Assembly: GCF_000613945.1 (NCBI RefSeq)
Contig: NZ_BAJY01000007.1
Span: forward strand, 1-64,000
DNA length: 64,000 nucleotides
Source of the DNA: Prevotella falsenii DSM 22864 = JCM 15124
GTDB lineage: Bacteria > Bacteroidota > Bacteroidia > Bacteroidales > Bacteroidaceae
Direction: 5' to 3'
Made by a program: the position numbers and the translations under genes. Below are positions 50,250-59,513 of the stretch, in pieces. Numbering within the stretch: position 1 is the stretch's first letter; each line of letters opens with the position of its first letter. Under the pieces are notes generated by a model that saw only the letters and a list, made by a program, of their open reading frames with translations, was not told where the DNA came from and made no database searches.

Positions 50250-51812
50250 ATGAGACACAAGCATTTATTCCATGCAGCACTGTTGCTTATGGCGGCGGTG
50301 CTCGCAGGCTGTGCCAACGATGATAGTACGCAAAACGAAGGCACACAGAACAATACAGCAACGGAGGCAGGCATTGTAACATTCGCAAGCGAAAATCCCG
50401 AAACGCGCACCACTATTGAACACTCTCTCGGACAGGGAGCCAAGCCCTATTGGTCGGCAGGCGACAAGATTTGGGTGAAGGACACCGAAGGAAAGTTTCA
50501 ACAGAGCGGTGCGGGCAAGTTCAACTCGGATATGACGCATGGCGTGTTCACGCTGTCGGGAACATTCAGCAATGGCTGTACCGTTCATTATACCGGCGCA
50601 AACAGCACGGCAGGCGACAAAGTAACGATTGCCAACAAACAAACACAATCGCAGCCAAACGATTTCAGTCATGCCGGCGTTTCGGGCGACTGCGGTAGTG
50701 CGACGGCTTCGGGCAATGGCTCTTCGTTCAAGTTCAGACTCGACCACAAGGCGAGCTACCTCTGCTTCCTGCCCCGTACATCAAACGAATTTGTTAAGCG
50801 CAGTACGCTTTATCAAATAGAAATAGTGTCGGAAAGTCCTATCGCAGGAACCTACGACTTCTCTAACGGTACGCTTTCCAATACTCCCGTGTCCGATGCT
50901 TCCAATACCATCATGCTCACTACGGGTACTATGGGCTTCCCTATTACCAATTCCTCAACAGACATTACTAAAAACGGAGCCTACGTAGTTATTGCACCGG
51001 GAAACCATACACTCACTGTACGTTATTGGTTGCACTATAAAACAGCTACAGAAGATATTAAAGGAACTATAACCAAGACTTTTACGCTTAATTGTGAAGC
51101 CGGTAAAATCTATGACATAACAGCTAAGTTAGACCCAACCGATTATTCATATAAAAAATATTATATGTGGGATTGTGCGAGCGGACAGGACTATTGGAAA
51201 GGATATGAGAGCAATCAGCCCAAAACTAAAGATGCTCCCGCTGGTTCATCTTATCCTAAGAGTGAAAGTGATCCGCGTTGGTATAATAAGCAAGCATTCC
51301 CTGCCCCTGCATATCGCAGTTGCGGAGGCTGTCCAAACGTAAATGAAACATGGTGGTATATTCAATATGGCGATCCACATTGGGATTCGGAAGAACTTTG
51401 GGTGATGTATGAACATTTATATACCGGCGGAATGTGGTTTAAGAAAAAAGACTATATTCTTACACCAAACTTCAATTCCAATCTTGCTCCTGATGGTAAG
51501 GATTACACAACATTAGCAGCATCAGCTTTTTATGAGAACAACAACGCTGTCATTGGACGTCCTGATGATATTGAAAAATATTTCTATCTCCCGGCTTTGG
51601 GTAGCTATAACCAAGGCAAATTCTATAATATCGGAGAAGATGGCAACTATTGGACTTGCACTCCGACACCGTGGAATAATTCGCCCGGCGTGGCTACTGA
51701 TGGCGCATATTATCTTTATTTCTCTCTGGACCATAATGGTACGAAGGGCACTGCGAAACTATACGGTGGTGCGAACCGTTATAAAGGATTTACTTGGTGG
51801 GAGAAAAAGTAA
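50250..51812 (+). CDS. Fimbrillin-family-like lipoprotein
   Basis: A 520-residue protein. The ATG at 50250 gives the lipoprotein signal LMAAVLAGC (Cys21). The N-terminal half resembles fimbrillin-like proteins: ETRTTIEHSLG, KPYWSAGDKIWVKD, FKFRLDHKASYLCFLP, KTFTLNCEAGKIYDITAKLD. The C-terminal half (about 310-520) has many Trp/Tyr and resembles a fibrobacter-type or C-lectin-like module (YFYLPALGSYNQGKFYNIGE, GNYWTCTPTPWNN, YYLYFSLDHNG). It is likely surface-exposed and could serve as a fimbrial tip or adhesin. A clear terminator follows. Confidence 0.78.
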   Translation: MRHKHLFHAALLLMAAVLAGCANDDSTQNEGTQNNTATEAGIVTFASENPETRTTIEHSLGQGAKPYWSAGDKIWVKDTEGKFQQSGAGKFNSDMTHGVFTLSGTFSNGCTVHYTGANSTAGDKVTIANKQTQSQPNDFSHAGVSGDCGSATASGNGSSFKFRLDHKASYLCFLPRTSNEFVKRSTLYQIEIVSESPIAGTYDFSNGTLSNTPVSDASNTIMLTTGTMGFPITNSSTDITKNGAYVVIAPGNHTLTVRYWLHYKTATEDIKGTITKTFTLNCEAGKIYDITAKLDPTDYSYKKYYMWDCASGQDYWKGYESNQPKTKDAPAGSSYPKSESDPRWYNKQAFPAPAYRSCGGCPNVNETWWYIQYGDPHWDSEELWVMYEHLYTGGMWFKKKDYILTPNFNSNLAPDGKDYTTLAASAFYENNNAVIGRPDDIEKYFYLPALGSYNQGKFYNIGEDGNYWTCTPTPWNNSPGVATDGAYYLYFSLDHNGTKGTAKLYGGANRYKGFTWWEKK

Positions 51813-51846
51813 AAAGACAAAGAATATTTATCTAAGTAAAAATAGC

Positions 51847-51879
51847 AGAGGCAGATTTCCAATTGTGAAATCTGCCTCT
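51847..51879 (+). terminator. Terminator of the fimbrillin-like gene
   Basis: AGAGGCAGATTTC and GAAATCTGCCTCT: a perfect 13-bp stem with a 7-base loop. Confidence 0.85.
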
Positions 51880-51958
51880 ATTGTAGTAATGAATAGAAGG
51901 ATAAAATATAAGTACTTGGAAAACTTTAGCGGTGCGAGGTGTGTTCTATCTCTATTTT

Positions 51959-52035
51959 CAACTTCCTCGTAGCATATTCCACAGTATGTTCTTACGGCAG
52001 CTGCAACTTCTCCGCAGCATATTCCACGCTGTGCA
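51959..52035. repeat. 30-bp imperfect direct repeat at 45-bp spacing
   Basis: CAACTTCCTCGTAGCATATT and CAACTTCTCCGCAGCATATT, each followed by CCAC; starts at 51959 and 52004. Confidence 0.7.
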
Positions 52036-52048
52036 TTTATGCAAACAA

Positions 52049-52084
52049 AATATCCCCGAAAGCGGTTGTGCTTTCGGGGATATT
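52049..52084. terminator. Bidirectional terminator
   Basis: AATATCCCCGAAAGC and GCTTTCGGGGATATT: a perfect 15-bp stem with a 6-base loop. It lies between convergent genes and would serve the minus-strand secreted protein. Confidence 0.9.
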
Positions 52085-52173
52085 GCTGTTTGGCTTCGAT
52101 TAGCCGTTATGTTTATAATGCTTTGCCCACGCATTGGCTCGGCAGAGGCGAACCGATGGCGGGGGAAAAGGGG

Positions 52174-53265
52174 TTAGGGAATAACCTTGATGGCAGCGCA
52201 ATTGCCGATGCGAACGAAGAAAGGCCGGTGCGGGAGGTCTGAAATAAGGTTGTCGCCATTGTGTACGGTGGCTGTCTTCAGGCATTTACCGTCGAATGTA
52301 TAGATGGCAATGGGCTTGCCTACATATTGTTCGGCTTGGATTTTCAATACACCGCCATTCAGCCGGCACGTTACTTCGGGTTGCTCGGCACGGGTGCCGT
52401 GGATAGCCGTCGGGTTGGGGTCGGTGGCTAAGTAAGAAAGTCCTACGTAGCAGTAGCTGCACCCCTCTACTACCATCAGTCCGCAGGTAGCAAGCGTTTT
52501 AGAAGTTGGGTTGTACATTTGCCAGCAGTTTGTGTCCGGATTTGTACCTCTGTCTTTAAATCCGTTGGCTGCAAGCAGCTTGTAAACCTCGCTAATTTGC
52601 GGGGTTGTTACACGCTCCCAAGACGATGCAAGCAGGTAAAGGGCGCACAGTTCGCTCTCTTCAGGCGTGAAAGCAAGCATGATAAACGGAAACTCGGTGT
52701 TTGTTGTAGACAGTATTTCAAGTCCTTCGCGGTCTTCTGCGCTTACTTTGGGGTTCATCGCCCAATAGTCGGCGGTGTAGTTCGTGTATGCTCCGCTTTT
52801 CAAAAAGGTTTCCATTGTCTCTGCTTTCTTTTGTCCCCAAGTAGCCGAAAACTGTGGGAAAGGCATGTCTACGTGGTCTTTCACCTCGACCGAAAACCTT
52901 ATTTCGTCTAATATATGGTCAGGGTCGAAAGTGTCTAATGTGCCCGGATAGGCACTCGAAATGCGCAATGTAAGGTTTGTACGACCTACTGCGATCGCCT
53001 TAAAAGCATTGCCTCGCGGTTCTACAATTGCATTGTCGTCCGCAGTATAGCGTATAGCGATGCGCTCGCCCTTTGCAATGTGCGCCTGTGTGGCTTTGTT
53101 GTATTTCTTTATATACATGCGGTAGATGCGGTTCAGCGGAATTGTCATCTCGTTGGCAGTCAGTATGGCGTGGTCGTCGTTGCCTGCGTATGCCTGCAAA
53201 GTGCCGATTGTAAGGAGCATCAGGGAACAGATGATGCCGTATCCGGTTTGTTTTAGATTTTTCAT
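52174..53265 (-). CDS. Secreted protein of unknown function
   Basis: A 363-residue protein with a signal peptide (about 1-27, QAYAG). The first domain (about 30-130) has an Ig-like/BACON-type strand pattern (IRYTADDNAIVEPRGNAFK, VGRTNLTLRISS, IRFSVEVKDHV). The middle (130-290) is alpha/beta with MLAFTPEESELCALYLLASS. The C-terminal part (GGVLKIQAEQYVGKPIAIYT, FDGKCLKTATV, PFFVRIGNCAAIKVIP) looks like a type IX-type tail domain. No family recognised. It lies 35 bp downstream of another secreted-protein gene on the same strand and is probably its operon partner. Confidence 0.7.
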   Translation of the reverse strand: MKNLKQTGYGIICSLMLLTIGTLQAYAGNDDHAILTANEMTIPLNRIYRMYIKKYNKATQAHIAKGERIAIRYTADDNAIVEPRGNAFKAIAVGRTNLTLRISSAYPGTLDTFDPDHILDEIRFSVEVKDHVDMPFPQFSATWGQKKAETMETFLKSGAYTNYTADYWAMNPKVSAEDREGLEILSTTNTEFPFIMLAFTPEESELCALYLLASSWERVTTPQISEVYKLLAANGFKDRGTNPDTNCWQMYNPTSKTLATCGLMVVEGCSYCYVGLSYLATDPNPTAIHGTRAEQPEVTCRLNGGVLKIQAEQYVGKPIAIYTFDGKCLKTATVHNGDNLISDLPHRPFFVRIGNCAAIKVIP

Positions 53266-53300
53266 TGTTTATTATATTTTGTCTTTAAGAATAGGTTTTA

Positions 53301-55524
53301 TTATTTTATTTTAATCATTACTTTCACTGTCAGCGGTGTTTTCGACTCGGCAGACATCAGTGTTACGATGTAGATGCCTGCGGGCAGCTTGCCCGAAGTG
53401 GCGCAGCGACGACCTGCAACGTCGTGTATAGCCAAGAGGCGGACGCCTTCTGAGGGTACGATACGTCCGTCTGCAATGTTCAGAACGGGCTTTGCCGCGG
53501 CTGTTTGTGCAATGTGGGTGATTACTTCGCCCTCTCCGCACGGCACAGGAAGTTCGTCATTGACACCCACAAGGCGTCTCCATACATATTCGGCACGGTC
53601 GCCGTTCAGCTTATCGGTAAATTCCTGCGAGCGCATATCTGCACGCGCATAGCCCGTACCGGCTGAAGTGCCATTGTAAAGAGCCTCGTCGTAATAGCAG
53701 TTTTGCGTGTTTATAATCAGTCCTTCCGTCTTTATTGCAAGTGGGAAGACAGGGTCGAAAGCCCCGTCAGTCGGTTGCCTCCACTCTACCGATGTTGTAG
53801 GAGTTGCGCAGATTGATGGAAGCCCCCTGTAAGCCCATTCCCAAGAGTCCGCCTGCATAAGATTGAGCCTTTATGTCGCCTGCATTGAGGCAGTCGTCGA
53901 TGTTCAGACTGCCTGTTTCCACATACCCGACGATGCCGCCGGCGAAGTTACCGTCGGTGTGCACGCTGCCATAATTGATACAACGGCTTATGGTTGTTCC
54001 CTGTATGCTGTTCAAACCCAAGATGCCACCTGCTGCCACATCGGCTGCTTCTACGCTTGCTCTTGATGTACAGTCTGTTATGGAAGACGGAGAAAGGAAT
54101 GCCGAAGTTGCTATGCCGCCTGCATAAGGTTTCAGGCGCGCTTTTACCGTAACGTTTTCGCTCGCATGGCAGTTGTCCAATACCGAGCTTACAAGCACGG
54201 AAGCGATGCTCGCAACGATGGCGTCAGCTTCGAAATGGCAGTCTGTCAGTGTAAGGTTCATCACCTTGGCGTCTTTCAAAATACCGAAAAGAGCTACGCC
54301 AAGATTGTTCTTACCCGTGAAGGTCATGGCGAGACGGCTGATGGTATGGTTGTCGCCGTCGAAGGTTCCGCTGAATGCTCTCAGCGAACTGCCGTCGGTT
54401 CCGAAGTTGTTTCCGATAGGTTTCATGTTGCTCACGCCGCTCATATCAATGTCTTTCGTAAGTTTAAAGTATTTGCCTGCGTAGTCGGTTTCGGTGTCTA
54501 CGGCAAGCGAAAGGTCCTCTATGTCGCCTGCTGTGCCAATGAGATAGGGGCTTTCCTTTGTGCCCTCGCCACCGCTATACGTAAATTCGCCTGCCTTGCG
54601 GACAGCCGTTCCCGTAAGTCGCACTTCGGTTGTGGTTTCTCCCGATTGCAGTTTCAGCACGGCTTGGTGTGCTCCCAACGAGTTCGGAGTAAAGGAAACT
54701 TCCACCTCTCCGGTGCCTTCAGCCTGCGAAACCGAGATTAATTCGGTGGATATACCGAAAGTTTGCGGCGCACTTTCGCCCGAGAGCGTCAGACTGATGT
54801 CGTCTTTCAGGTTCTTGTAAGTAATGTTCAGCGTCAGCTTTTTCGTTTCTCCTTTGTTCACTTCGCCGAACGCCAATAAATCGTTGTTGGCGATAATAGA
54901 AGGTCGGTCGGGTGCTTCGGCTTCGCAATCGGTAATGCTGATGTCGTCGAGATTGAAAGCAGCGTCGTATCCGCTTGCTGCTGCGAAGTCGAAAACGGCA
55001 TAGTCGGTACGCACAATGCGTATGCGTCCGGTTTCCACATTAGCTTTTGCGTGAAAGTTCTGCACTTCTGCCGTGGGCGTAAAAGGTTGCCCGATGGTTT
55101 CCCAATGCTCGCCTTTGTCTTCCGAAACCTGCACACACCACGCCACCTGCGATGCCGTGTGCTCGCCGTAGGCACGATAAACGAACTCTACAGTGCCGAT
55201 GCCGCCTTCCTTGTCTTCGGTCATTGCCATATAAGGCATCTCCTTCATCGACATTTTACTGCCATAGATGCGTGCTGCATACTTGCCGTTGGCAAAGTCG
55301 TTTGCCCCTCCGGTGCGTCTGACGGCATACATCGACCATGCCAGTCCGTTCAGTTTCAAGTCGTAATGGTTCGGTCTGTCGCCGAGTTTGTCGGCTTTTG
55401 CCGTTTCAAAATCGTAGCTCCACCCTTGTTTCGGCTGTTCGCCAAGGTAGGTAGGAGAAGCCTTTAACCCCAAGATAAAGGCAAAAGCGAATGCCATAGT
55501 TAAATAGATGTAGTTCTTTTTCAT
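53301..55524 (-). pseudogene. Secreted GLUG-motif surface protein with frameshift
   Basis: The joined product is about 740 residues. The N-terminus is a signal peptide (1-22), then a jelly-roll domain (QGWSYDFETAKADKLGDRPN to NLDDISITDCEAE, about 30-200), an Ig-like choice-of-anchor D domain (LLAFGEVNKGETKKLTLNI, about 205-305) and a GLUG-motif beta-helix (YFKLTKDIDMSGVSNMKPIG, NLGVALFGILKDAKVMNLTL, AGGILGLNSIQGTTISRCIN, to about 580). The second frame, from about 53778, supplies the rest and a type IX-like tail (LLAIHDVAGRRCATSGKLP, AGIYIVTLMSAESKTPLTVK). Dropping one base at 53778-53779 joins RVE to QPTDGAFDPVFP. Unlike the other breaks here this is a surplus base (or two missing). Likely an adhesin. 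Confidence 0.75.
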
Positions 55525-55757
55525 AAATATATGCGTTTTAAAGATGAAAAGATAAAACTGTTATAGCAATGTTTTCTTTGCTTTCAATAAATGGTTTTCC
55601 GGTTAGAGAAGTCAGTTATTTGTGCATGGTTCAGCTTTAAGTGTCGGTTTGAAACACCTATTTGCAAATATAATAAAATATTTTTAGTTTTACAAAAATT
55701 CAGCTTTGGTTTTTAAGAATTTGTGTTTGCGGTGGGGGTTAGAGGGGGTGCCGGGGG

Positions 55758-55815
55758 CTAGGTTCTCTAGAAATTCTAGTTCTCCTAGATTTTCTAGGAT
55801 TTCTAGGAGAACTAG
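55758..55815. repeat. CTAG nonamer array E (7 units)
   Basis: CTAG at 55758, 55767, 55776, 55785, 55794, 55803 and 55812, exact 9-bp steps. It sits just past the helicase stop (55848). The spacer 55525-55757 between it and the GLUG gene is AT-rich and otherwise empty. Confidence 0.93.
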
Positions 55816-55847
55816 ATTTTTTAGGAAAAATACAGCCTTTGGGCTTT

Positions 55848-58547
55848 CTATCCCTCGAAATGGCGGGCTATGCTGTCCATAAACGGGGTAAGCTCGCGGG
55901 TGTAGGACACGTTGTGCCAATCGCGGGCGGTGAGGGAATAAGCCACGATAAGGCGGCGTTTGGCGCGCGACATGGCAACGTAGAACTTGCGGGCGTCTTC
56001 TTCGTTCTGCTTTTCGGTGGTGTTGCGCTTGTTCGGATAGCGTTCGGAAGCGGCATCGAAGACGATGACATTGTCGAATTCGAGTCCCTTTGCCTTGTGT
56101 ATGGTGGTAACGTAGACACGTTCGTCAAGGCTCTTGCTGTTGCAGAAGTCGCTCTCTTTCATCGTACTGATTTCCGGCATATAGCGGTTAATCTGCTCGA
56201 TAAGTGCGTTGGGTATGCTTTCGTCGGTAAGCAAGTCGAGTTCCAAGTAGCGCAGAAAGTAGGACAGGCGGTCTATTTCGCCGATTAATCCCTGCGCAAT
56301 CAGCTCGTTGTAGGTGTTCTTTACTTCTTCGACGAGGGCTTTTTCGCTGCCCGCTTTCAGTTCGTAGCAATGCGAAAGTGCCGCATTGAAGAGCGGTGCA
56401 TAGGCTGCACGGAAGCGTTGAACGTAGGGAGCAACCTGCCGGTGTGCCATAAAGGCGGCTTGCAGGGGCTGTTGCCGGGCGGCTTTGTGGGCGCAGAGAC
56501 GTACGAGCGAGATGGTTGCGGCAACGTCGTCGATGGCTTGATGCGAGTTGATGCCTTCGAGGTGGAAGTGCTCTAAAAGCGTTTCCAACTTGTAAGACGG
56601 CAGTCCCGGTGCCAGCAGACGTATGAGCTTGAGCGAATCGAAGCACGGGTTGGTGTGGCTTTTCATGCTGTCGGCAGGCGTGTATCGGCGCATATTGTAG
56701 TCCAAGATGTTGCTGTCGTAGGCAACGTTGTGCCCCAAGAGAGCCGCATCGCCCACGTATTGCCAAAACCGTTGCAGGGCTTCGGCAGGCGAAAGCAGCT
56801 GTCCGCTGTGCATCTTCTCGTGGTAAATGGCGTACATCGGGTTGTCTTTTTCGCCGAGTTTGGGCAGAATGGGCTTATCGGTGCGTATGTAAAGGTCGAG
56901 CGGCTGCCCCACAATTTCGCCCTTGTGCAGGCGTACGGCGGCTATTTCGATGATGTCGTCGGCAAACACGTTCAGTCCCGTGGTCTCCGTATCGAACACT
57001 ACGATGTCGCCATCGTTGTAGTTTTGCAGGAAATCGGCGGTGTAGTTGCTGTGTTCATACAGCAGGAAGTCGGTCGGCGATAGCGACAATTGGCGCAGTT
57101 TGTGGACAAATCGGCGGGCAAGACCTTTGGAATCGAACACTTTCAGCCCTTTCAGCAGGAGCGACCACGCAAGTGTATTCTGCTCGTTGTGCAACACGGC
57201 GATGTGGGAGATAAGCGTTTTCATGGCAGGCGTGTCGAAAAGGTCGCGCCCCGACACCTTCAGGTGGTTCACGCCGTGGCGTTCCAAGGCTTTGCTCACC
57301 CTGTCGGCATCGGCATTGGCGTTTACAATGACTGCCGTTGTTGCCGTTGCATCTTGCCGGAGCAGGCGTGCCGATGTTGCCGCTACAGCGTCGGTTTCGT
57401 CTTCCACCGTATTGCTTGTCAGCACCACGAGGTCGCCCGGTCGGGCTTTGGCATCGTTGTCGGTGAGCGGCAGCAGCTCGCGGTCGATGTGCAGCCGGTG
57501 TTCGGCATAGTCGTTGAACACGTCCAAGAGGTATTTTGGCGAGCGATGGTTTTGCAGCAGGTGGTGAATGTTGCCTTTGCAGCGTGTTTTCAGCAGACTC
57601 AGCATTTCTATTTTTGCACCCATAAACGAGAAAATGGCTTGCTGTTCGTCGCCGAGATACATCACCGTAGGGTCGTCGTCAGTCGCCAGCAGGTCGATGA
57701 TGGCGAGCTGAATAGTGTTCAAATCCTGCACCTCGTCTACCTGAATCCATTTGTATTTGCGCTGTGTGGCACCTTCCCTATATATATTATAGGTGTAGAG
57801 CAGAAGGTCCTCGAAGTCCAACATAGCGTGTTCCGCCTTGTATTGGGCAAAGCGTTTGGCGTAGTACATCTTGGTAACGAGTGCCCGAATGCTTTCTGCC
57901 ATCTGCCGGTTGATGTACGGCGAGTCGGCTTCGTCGGCATATTGCATTGCGTTGTTGTATATTTCCAGCACCGTTTGCTCGTTGTAGGGTTTGCCCTGCG
58001 AGTGGCAGATGTGTTTGATGGCTTCGCGATCGCTGTCGGTAAGGCATTCCGGGTGAAGGAAATACTTCCATTCGTGGCGATGCTCCATTTGGAACATGAG
58101 GTGCGAAAAGAGTATTATTTGCTTGTATTCCTGCTGCCGTTTGTAGTTGTTCATTACGGTGTCTTCGCTCTCTTGCCTGTATTCGGCAATGATGCTGATG
58201 GCTTCTTCGTCGTCGATGATGGACGTGTCGGCAGATACTTTCCCCTCTTCAAACAAGAATTTGGAACAGAAATGGTGCACGTTTCCTACTTGCAGACTGC
58301 TCGTGTCGTCGTCTTTCATCACCGTGCGAATGCGGTTCAGCATTTCGCGTGCGGCACGATTGGTGAACGTAAGGCACAGCATGTCAGCGTATTCCACTCC
58401 CTGCTGCCGTGCGTGGCGTATGCGTTGGGCAAGAATATACGTCTTTCCGCACCCCGGCGATGCCAAAACGAGGTGGTGTCCGTGCTGTGCGTTTACTACT
58501 TTTTGCTGACTTTCGTCGAGCAAGTCGTATGTTTCCATTTCTTTCAT
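55848..58547 (-). CDS. UvrD/Rep-type helicase with inserted DEDDh exonuclease domain
   Basis: An 899-residue protein. Helicase motifs: ASPGCGKTY (Walker A, about 30-38), LTFTNRAAREML (Ia), VDEVQDLN (II), YLGDEQQAIFSF (III), then TTIHKAKGLEFDNVIVF (V, about 812) and YVAMSRAKRRLIV (VI). Between III and V, at about 510-690, lies a DnaQ-like 3'-5' exonuclease: FDTETTGL (DxE), LLGHNVAYDSN (D) and SHQAIDDVAA (H and D). The enzyme should unwind DNA 3' to 5' and trim 3' ends, acting in repair or replication restart. The start at 58547 (MKEMETYDLLDESQQKVV) is preferred; upstream codons are CTAG-repeat DNA. Confidence 0.9.
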   Translation of the reverse strand: MKEMETYDLLDESQQKVVNAQHGHHLVLASPGCGKTYILAQRIRHARQQGVEYADMLCLTFTNRAAREMLNRIRTVMKDDDTSSLQVGNVHHFCSKFLFEEGKVSADTSIIDDEEAISIIAEYRQESEDTVMNNYKRQQEYKQIILFSHLMFQMEHRHEWKYFLHPECLTDSDREAIKHICHSQGKPYNEQTVLEIYNNAMQYADEADSPYINRQMAESIRALVTKMYYAKRFAQYKAEHAMLDFEDLLLYTYNIYREGATQRKYKWIQVDEVQDLNTIQLAIIDLLATDDDPTVMYLGDEQQAIFSFMGAKIEMLSLLKTRCKGNIHHLLQNHRSPKYLLDVFNDYAEHRLHIDRELLPLTDNDAKARPGDLVVLTSNTVEDETDAVAATSARLLRQDATATTAVIVNANADADRVSKALERHGVNHLKVSGRDLFDTPAMKTLISHIAVLHNEQNTLAWSLLLKGLKVFDSKGLARRFVHKLRQLSLSPTDFLLYEHSNYTADFLQNYNDGDIVVFDTETTGLNVFADDIIEIAAVRLHKGEIVGQPLDLYIRTDKPILPKLGEKDNPMYAIYHEKMHSGQLLSPAEALQRFWQYVGDAALLGHNVAYDSNILDYNMRRYTPADSMKSHTNPCFDSLKLIRLLAPGLPSYKLETLLEHFHLEGINSHQAIDDVAATISLVRLCAHKAARQQPLQAAFMAHRQVAPYVQRFRAAYAPLFNAALSHCYELKAGSEKALVEEVKNTYNELIAQGLIGEIDRLSYFLRYLELDLLTDESIPNALIEQINRYMPEISTMKESDFCNSKSLDERVYVTTIHKAKGLEFDNVIVFDAASERYPNKRNTTEKQNEEDARKFYVAMSRAKRRLIVAYSLTARDWHNVSYTRELTPFMDSIARHFEG

Positions 58548-58702
58548 AGCTTGCTTATGGGTTATGCAGACAAAAGTACGAAAAAGAAAAGAGATAGCCG
58601 AACAATGGCAAGAAAAAGTGTTGAGGAGGTGTGTTTCGCCGTGCGAAGGTGCAGGCAAAGGGTTCCTGCGTTCTTGGAGGTGCCCCATGGGGTATAGAAA
58701 CC

Positions 58703-58822
58703 CTAGGAATTCTAGGTAATCTAGGAGAACTAGGAAAACTAGATATACTAGAAAACCTAGGAAAACTAGAAAGTCTAGAAGCTCTAGAAATACTAAAAAC
58801 CTAGGAAAACTAAAAATTCTAG
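58703..58822. repeat. CTAG nonamer array F (about 12 units)
   Basis: CTAG at 58703, 58712, 58721, 58730, 58739, 58748, 58757, 58766, 58775 and 58784, exact 9-bp steps; CTAA at 58793 in phase; then CTAG at 58801 and 58819 with a one-base slip. It lies 5' of the helicase gene. The gap 58823-59393 has no other feature I can support. Confidence 0.92.
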
Positions 58823-59393
58823 GAGCTCTATAGCTTCTATATAATCTATGAAAACTAAGAACCCTAAAAAATCCAAGCAAAGCAACAGCCCCTTCCAAAG
58901 CCCCTTTCCGAACCTACCCCGCCCTATCTCTACGAGCGAAAAAAAAGCGATGACCCCTCTCAGGCAACCGCTTCAAATCTTCAATAGGTATTAGTGAATT
59001 TAAGGTAAAAAAGATTGTTTTCAGGATAACGCAAGCAAAGGTATGTATAAATATCTGTAGCACCAAATCTTTTTGCTGCTTTTTTCTCGCTTTTTTAATT
59101 GTGCACGATAACGGATAGGGGCTATCGGCAAGTGAAAAATAAATAAATGCGGGCATTCAACTTGCATTCGGGCGGTCTCGAACAAGCCGGGTTGTACACC
59201 TGAACCGACATTTTCGGTATCTCCGCATTATGCTACAACCATTATAAGCCGGCTTTACGTCTTTCGGATATTTCAGGGTAGCGACGCTGCCCTTGCCAAG
59301 TTGCAAGATGGTATGCCACCTCCCACCCTACTCCGCAGCGCAAAAAAAAATACATAATATTTGATAATATAAAATAAAAGTGTTATATTTGCA

Positions 59394-59401
59394 AACATAT
59401 T
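59394..59401 (+). promoter_or_regulatory. -7 box of paralogue 5
   Basis: TATATTTG lies about 113 bases before the ATG at 59514, just upstream of the conserved leader. Confidence 0.5.
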
Positions 59402-59431
59402 ATAAGAAACACTATTTATATATAAAGGAAA

Positions 59432-59513
59432 GACCTAATTCATCACAAAATGCCCGAGCCTTCGATACGGCGTTGCTCCAAAAGAGTTTCAACAGGGAGG
59501 TTACTATTAACAA
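59432..59513 (+). ncRNA. Conserved 5' leader, copy 5
   Basis: ACCTAATTCATCAC, CCTTC (59459-59463), GATACGGCGTTGCTC, hairpin CTC-CAAAA-GAG, GGGAGG (59495-59500). CCUUC still pairs with GGAGG through one U-G wobble. Confidence 0.65.

Noticed and set aside
57090..58697. 535-codon plus-strand frame opposite the helicase
   Set aside because: Antisense shadow produced by codon bias; helicase motifs on the minus strand are unambiguous.
58914..59156. 80-codon minus-strand frame between the helicase and paralogue 5
   Set aside because: No promoter, domain or start context; hydrophobic patch likely fortuitous.
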